Positions 61,213 through 64,000 of a DNA stretch of 64,000 bases are shown here, in pieces. Both the position numbers and the translations under genes were made by a program. Under the pieces are notes generated by a model. The model saw only the letters and a program-made list of their open reading frames with translations. It had not been told where the DNA came from and did no database searches. The DNA is from Chromatiales bacterium. GTDB lineage: Bacteria; Pseudomonadota; Gammaproteobacteria; Steroidobacterales; GCA-2729495. The stretch is taken from contig CP070671.1 of NCBI GenBank assembly GCA_020351875.1, forward strand, positions 1,692,603 to 1,756,602, given 5' to 3'. Position 1 is the first letter of the stretch, and each line of letters begins with the position of its first letter.

Positions 61213-62325
61213 GTGCCGACACAGGATCGACTTGACTGCGTGGTCGTCGGCGCCGGCGCAGTGGGGCTGGCAATTGCCCGGACAAGGGCCCTCGCCGGGC
61301 GCGAGGTGCTGGTGCTGGAGCAGGCGGACGCGATCGGTACGGGCACCAGCAGCCGCAATTCCGAAGTCATTCATGCCGGCATCTACTATCCCACCGGTTC
61401 TCTGAAGGCACGTCTGTGCGTGTCAGGCAAGGAAGCCCTCTATCCTTACCTCGAGGAACGTGTCGTGGGGCACCGGCGGCTCGGCAAGATCATCGTCGCA
61501 GTCACGCATGACGAGATCGCCGAACTGGAGCGCTATTACGCACAGGCGGCGGCTAACGGCGTGACCGACTTGCAGTGGTTGTCCGCGGACGAGATTGCCG
61601 AGCTCGAACCGGAGATCCGGTGCGTCCGGGGGCTCCTGTCACCGTCCACCGGCATCCTGGACACCCACGAATACATGCTTGCGCTGCAGGGCGACCTGGA
61701 GACCGCCGGCGGGCTGGTTGCATTGAACGCGCCCGTGCACCGGGTTGTCGTGACGAGCGACGGCTTCCGGGTGCAGTGCGGTGGGCCGGCGCCTGCGGTT
61801 CTTGAATGCGCCAGTTTCATTAATGCGTCCGGTCTGCACGCACCCGATCTCGCCGGCCGGGTGGAAGGCCTGGCATCGGAGCACGTGCCGAAGGCCTACT
61901 TTGCGAAGGGGCACTACTACGCGCTGTCCGGCAAGTCGCCGTTCAGTCGGCTGGTCTACCCGCTGGCCGGCAGTGGCGGGCTTGGTGTGCACGTGACGCT
62001 GGATATGGGGGGCGCCGCGCGTTTCGGCCCCGACGTGACCTGGGTTTCGGGTGAAGACTATGCCTTTGATGACTCCCGTCGGTCGACATTTATTGACGCG
62101 ATTCGCCGGTACTATCCGGGCCTGAGTGAAGACCGTTTGCAGCCGGCCTATACCGGCATCAGGCCGAAAACTGTCGGCCCCGGCGACGCAGATGCCGATT
62201 TCCGGATTGACGGACCGGCAGAACATGGTGTGCCGGGCCTGGTGAACCTGTTCGGCATCGAGTCGCCCGGCGTCACGGCATCGCTGGCAATTGGCGATTA
62301 CGTGGGTAACTTGTTGGCTAACTAG
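61213..62325 (+). CDS. FAD-dependent oxidoreductase, L-2-hydroxyglutarate-dehydrogenase-like
   Basis: A 370-residue DAO-type flavoprotein starting at GTG 61213. The dinucleotide-binding motif is VVVGAGAVGLAIARTRALAG, followed by VLEQADAIGTGTSSRNSEVI and HAGIYYPTGSLKARLCVSGK, the signature of LhgO/L2HGDH proteins. The C-terminus holds GVHVTLDMGG and YTGIRPKTVGPGDADADFRI. The family oxidises L-2-hydroxyglutarate to 2-oxoglutarate, a metabolite-repair reaction. The true substrate is inferred. Confidence 0.88.
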   Translation: MPTQDRLDCVVVGAGAVGLAIARTRALAGREVLVLEQADAIGTGTSSRNSEVIHAGIYYPTGSLKARLCVSGKEALYPYLEERVVGHRRLGKIIVAVTHDEIAELERYYAQAAANGVTDLQWLSADEIAELEPEIRCVRGLLSPSTGILDTHEYMLALQGDLETAGGLVALNAPVHRVVVTSDGFRVQCGGPAPAVLECASFINASGLHAPDLAGRVEGLASEHVPKAYFAKGHYYALSGKSPFSRLVYPLAGSGGLGVHVTLDMGGAARFGPDVTWVSGEDYAFDDSRRSTFIDAIRRYYPGLSEDRLQPAYTGIRPKTVGPGDADADFRIDGPAEHGVPGLVNLFGIESPGVTASLAIGDYVGNLLAN

Positions 62326-62328
62326 GCA

Positions 62329-62892
62329 ATGGACTTCGAAGCCACCCGACACATCCAGCCGGAAATGGCGACCACGGAACGCCTGATGTGGTCCGGCCGT
62401 CCGGTGCAGGGCCTGCGCTTTCGCAGGGAGGACGTGCCGACCGCGCTGTTTGGCCTCGCCTGGACCGGCTTCGCGGCATGGTGGACCTGGTCCGTGTGGC
62501 AGGAAGAAGCTGACCTGATCCCCACCATGATGGGTGGCATGATGATCCTGATCGGCTTGCACCAGTTCGTCGGCCGGTTTTTTCTCGATTCCTATATCCG
62601 GGCGCGCACCTTCTATGGCGTCAGTGATCAGCGCATGGTCATCCTGAAGTTGGTACCGGCGCGCAGCGTCGAGTCCCTTAGCCTCGCAGAGTTGCCCGAC
62701 GTCACGCTGGAGACCGAGGGAATCGACGGCGGCGTCATCCAGTTCTCACCGGATGTGACGGTGACAGTGCCGGGTAGAGGAACCCGGCGCCGCCGGCGCG
62801 TGCGCCGCCGCGGCCCGCATTTCGAGCTGGAAAGCGGGGCGCGCAGTGCCTACGAGATCATCCGCCGTGCGCAGAAAGATGCCCGTGACTGA
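62329..62892 (+). CDS. Membrane protein with a bacterial PH-like domain
   Basis: A 187-residue protein 3 nt after the flavoprotein stop. Two helices (about residues 41-56 and 66-84) frame a soluble domain that begins RTFYGVSDQRMVILKLVPA, a pattern of bacterial PH-like domains (Y-x-x-T/S-D-x-R). An Arg cluster (RGTRRRRRVRRRG, about residues 149-161) follows. The C-terminus is helical. Probably the last gene of the CBS-flavoprotein transcript. Function unknown. Confidence 0.65.
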   Translation: MDFEATRHIQPEMATTERLMWSGRPVQGLRFRREDVPTALFGLAWTGFAAWWTWSVWQEEADLIPTMMGGMMILIGLHQFVGRFFLDSYIRARTFYGVSDQRMVILKLVPARSVESLSLAELPDVTLETEGIDGGVIQFSPDVTVTVPGRGTRRRRRVRRRGPHFELESGARSAYEIIRRAQKDARD

Positions 62893-63477
62893 CTAGGCGG
62901 CCGCATCGCCTGCCGCAGCCTTGAGCTCGGCGCTCCATTCCTCCGACTGAAACGGCTTGTCGACCGGCGTGTCGGCAATGTGATTGGTGTAATTGCTCAG
63001 CGTTTTCTGTCCGATACCGAGAATCACGTCGAGAATCGTCTGCTGCGTATAGCCGGCCGCGAGAAACGCGCCGATCTCGGCCGGTTCGGCCCAGCCGCGC
63101 GTGCGCACCATGTGTGAAGTCAAGCGGCGCAGCGCCTCGTGTTTTGGATCGGACAACCGCGCACCGGTGCGCAATGCGTCAACGTCGCCTTCCGGCACGC
63201 CGCCATGTTTCGCGACTACGCTGTGCGCGGCCATGCAGTAGGTGCACTCGTTTTCGTAATTGATCGTCAGCCAGACGATATGGCGTTCCACGTCGCTCAG
63301 TGATGTCTTGGCGAAGATCTTGCCGAGTGCCTGGTAGGCCTCGACCAGCGCCGGCGATTCCGCCATGACGCCGTAGAGATTCGGCAGCATGCCGCCAAAG
63401 CCTTTTTGGGTGGCCTCCAGGATGGGCTTCGAAGCCTCGGGTGCGGTATCGGGGGTATGCACGGTGAAGTCGGTCAT
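62893..63477 (-). CDS. AhpD-like carboxymuconolactone decarboxylase-family protein
   Basis: A 194-residue all-helical protein. The peroxidase-type active site ECTYCMAAHSVVAKHGG has C-x-x-C and a nearby His, as in AhpD thiol-disulfide relay proteins and uncharacterised CMD members. Its stop abuts the upstream PH-like gene's stop with no bases between. A perfect inverted repeat lies just behind its start. Confidence 0.88.
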   Translation of the reverse strand: MTDFTVHTPDTAPEASKPILEATQKGFGGMLPNLYGVMAESPALVEAYQALGKIFAKTSLSDVERHIVWLTINYENECTYCMAAHSVVAKHGGVPEGDVDALRTGARLSDPKHEALRRLTSHMVRTRGWAEPAEIGAFLAAGYTQQTILDVILGIGQKTLSNYTNHIADTPVDKPFQSEEWSAELKAAAGDAAA

Positions 63478-63534
63478 GGTTGTTCTCCTCGTAGACTGCC
63501 CGGTTGGACCGGCGGCGCTACACTAAGTTTCGTT

Positions 63535-63581
63535 GGGGACATTGTGCTTTTTCCACCAAGTGGAAAAAGCACAATGTCCCC
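63535..63581. repeat. Perfect 22-bp inverted repeat with a 3-nt loop
   Basis: The left arm 63535-63556 (GGGGACATTGTGCTTTTTCC then AC) is matched exactly by the right arm 63560-63581, with loop CAA. It sits in the divergent gap between the AhpD-like gene and the carboxylesterase. It carries no trailing T run, so it is not a standard terminator. It looks like a mobile palindromic element or a strong operator or cruciform site. Confidence 0.85.
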
Positions 63582-63607
63582 CTCAGGGCCCAACGGTGGG
63601 GGGAGCC

Positions 63608-64000
63608 ATGAGAACCAGAATCGGCGTCTGCACGGTGGTGGCGATCGGAAGCCTGCTGGCCATGACGGCGGCCCTCGGCGGCGGGCACACGCCGCCCGAG
63701 CTGGTGCGCATTGATACGGGCGAGTTACAGGGCACCGTGGCAGACGGTGTCGCAGTGTTCCGCGGGATTCCCTATGCCGCACCGCCGGTGGGCGAGCTGC
63801 GCTGGCGTCCGCCGCAGCCGCCCGCGGCCTGGGACGGCGTGCGGGACGCGAGCAAGTTCGGCCATGCCTGTCCGCAGAAACTTGGCGCCTACCCGGAGTG
63901 GGCCGACACGCATTTCGAGAGCGTTGGGCTGAACGAAGACTGCCTGACCCTGAATGTCTGGACGCCGGTTCGGCGATCGGGGCCGCTGCCCGTGATGTTC
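63608..64000 (+). CDS. Type B carboxylesterase, N-terminal part (runs off the window)
   Basis: The frame from ATG 63608 is open for 131 codons to the last base. A signal peptide (about residues 1-24) is followed by the carboxylesterase N-terminal motif IDTGELQGTVADGVAVFRGI and PYAAPPVGELRWRPPQPP, then EDCLTLNVWTP, the second family signature. The catalytic Ser lies beyond the window. Likely a secreted or periplasmic esterase. Confidence 0.88.
   Translation, partial: MRTRIGVCTVVAIGSLLAMTAALGGGHTPPELVRIDTGELQGTVADGVAVFRGIPYAAPPVGELRWRPPQPPAAWDGVRDASKFGHACPQKLGAYPEWADTHFESVGLNEDCLTLNVWTPVRRSGPLPVMF

Overview
This 64 kb window is GC-rich chromosomal DNA, roughly mid-60s % GC by eye, with dense coding, short intergenic gaps and many 4-nt start/stop overlaps. 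The core genes (priA, argS, a SPOR-domain gene, a split pntA/pntB set, acs, an ExoIX-type exonuclease), together with TonB, TRAP, DUF4212-symporter and carboxylesterase genes, suggest an aerobic, probably marine or sediment gammaproteobacterium. A Woeseiales/Chromatiales-like lineage is a guess from gene content, not a demonstrated assignment. I saw no rRNA, tRNA, intact insertion sequence, prophage or CRISPR array.

Layout. 0-9 kb: the tail of a ferric-reductase-like membrane protein, a DmeF-like metal exporter, then a MacA/MacB-type exporter operon (small secreted protein, adaptor, ATPase, two separate permeases), followed by a metallo-beta-lactamase-fold hydrolase and a sulfatase. 9-16 kb: a ribbon-helix-helix regulator with a Cys-rich tail, a TPR regulator, a BBE-type flavoenzyme, a GFA-family protein, a 32-residue membrane peptide, an SDR-fold lipoprotein that has lost its catalytic residues, and an FG-GAP secreted protein. 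16-25.6 kb, leftward: TonB-dependent receptor; D-cysteine desulfhydrase-like enzyme; CapA-like lipoprotein; SPOR protein; ArgS; PriA. A 364-bp gap with four DnaA-box-like sites separates priA from a rightward ECF sigma operon (25.96-27.83 kb) that ends in an acidic and a very basic secreted protein.

27.8-30 kb is a poorly coding stretch with a probable gene remnant and three copies of a short motif. 30-35 kb: a Na+/solute symporter pair and the proton-translocating transhydrogenase, all leftward. 35-45 kb, rightward: an HNH protein, a vWA lipoprotein with a second ECF sigma/anti-sigma pair, an exonuclease, a fructosamine-kinase-like protein, a DUF898/M48 pair and acetyl-CoA synthetase. 45-49 kb: small membrane and VOC proteins, three adjacent lipoprotein genes (two of them paralogues) and a beta-propeller-like protein.

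49-56.5 kb is the most distinctive unit: a leftward run of a TorT-like periplasmic sensor, a hybrid histidine kinase with two receiver domains, and a complete TRAP transporter (DctP, DctQ, DctM). It looks like a self-contained sense-and-import cassette without its own DNA-binding response regulator. 56.5-64 kb holds metabolic and transport genes (MATE, FAH-family, dienelactone hydrolase, AEC, CBS, a 2-hydroxyglutarate-dehydrogenase-like flavoprotein, a PH-like membrane protein, an AhpD-like protein), a perfect 22-bp inverted repeat and the start of a type-B carboxylesterase.

Functions are assigned from recognisable motifs and family resemblance only; no database search was run.
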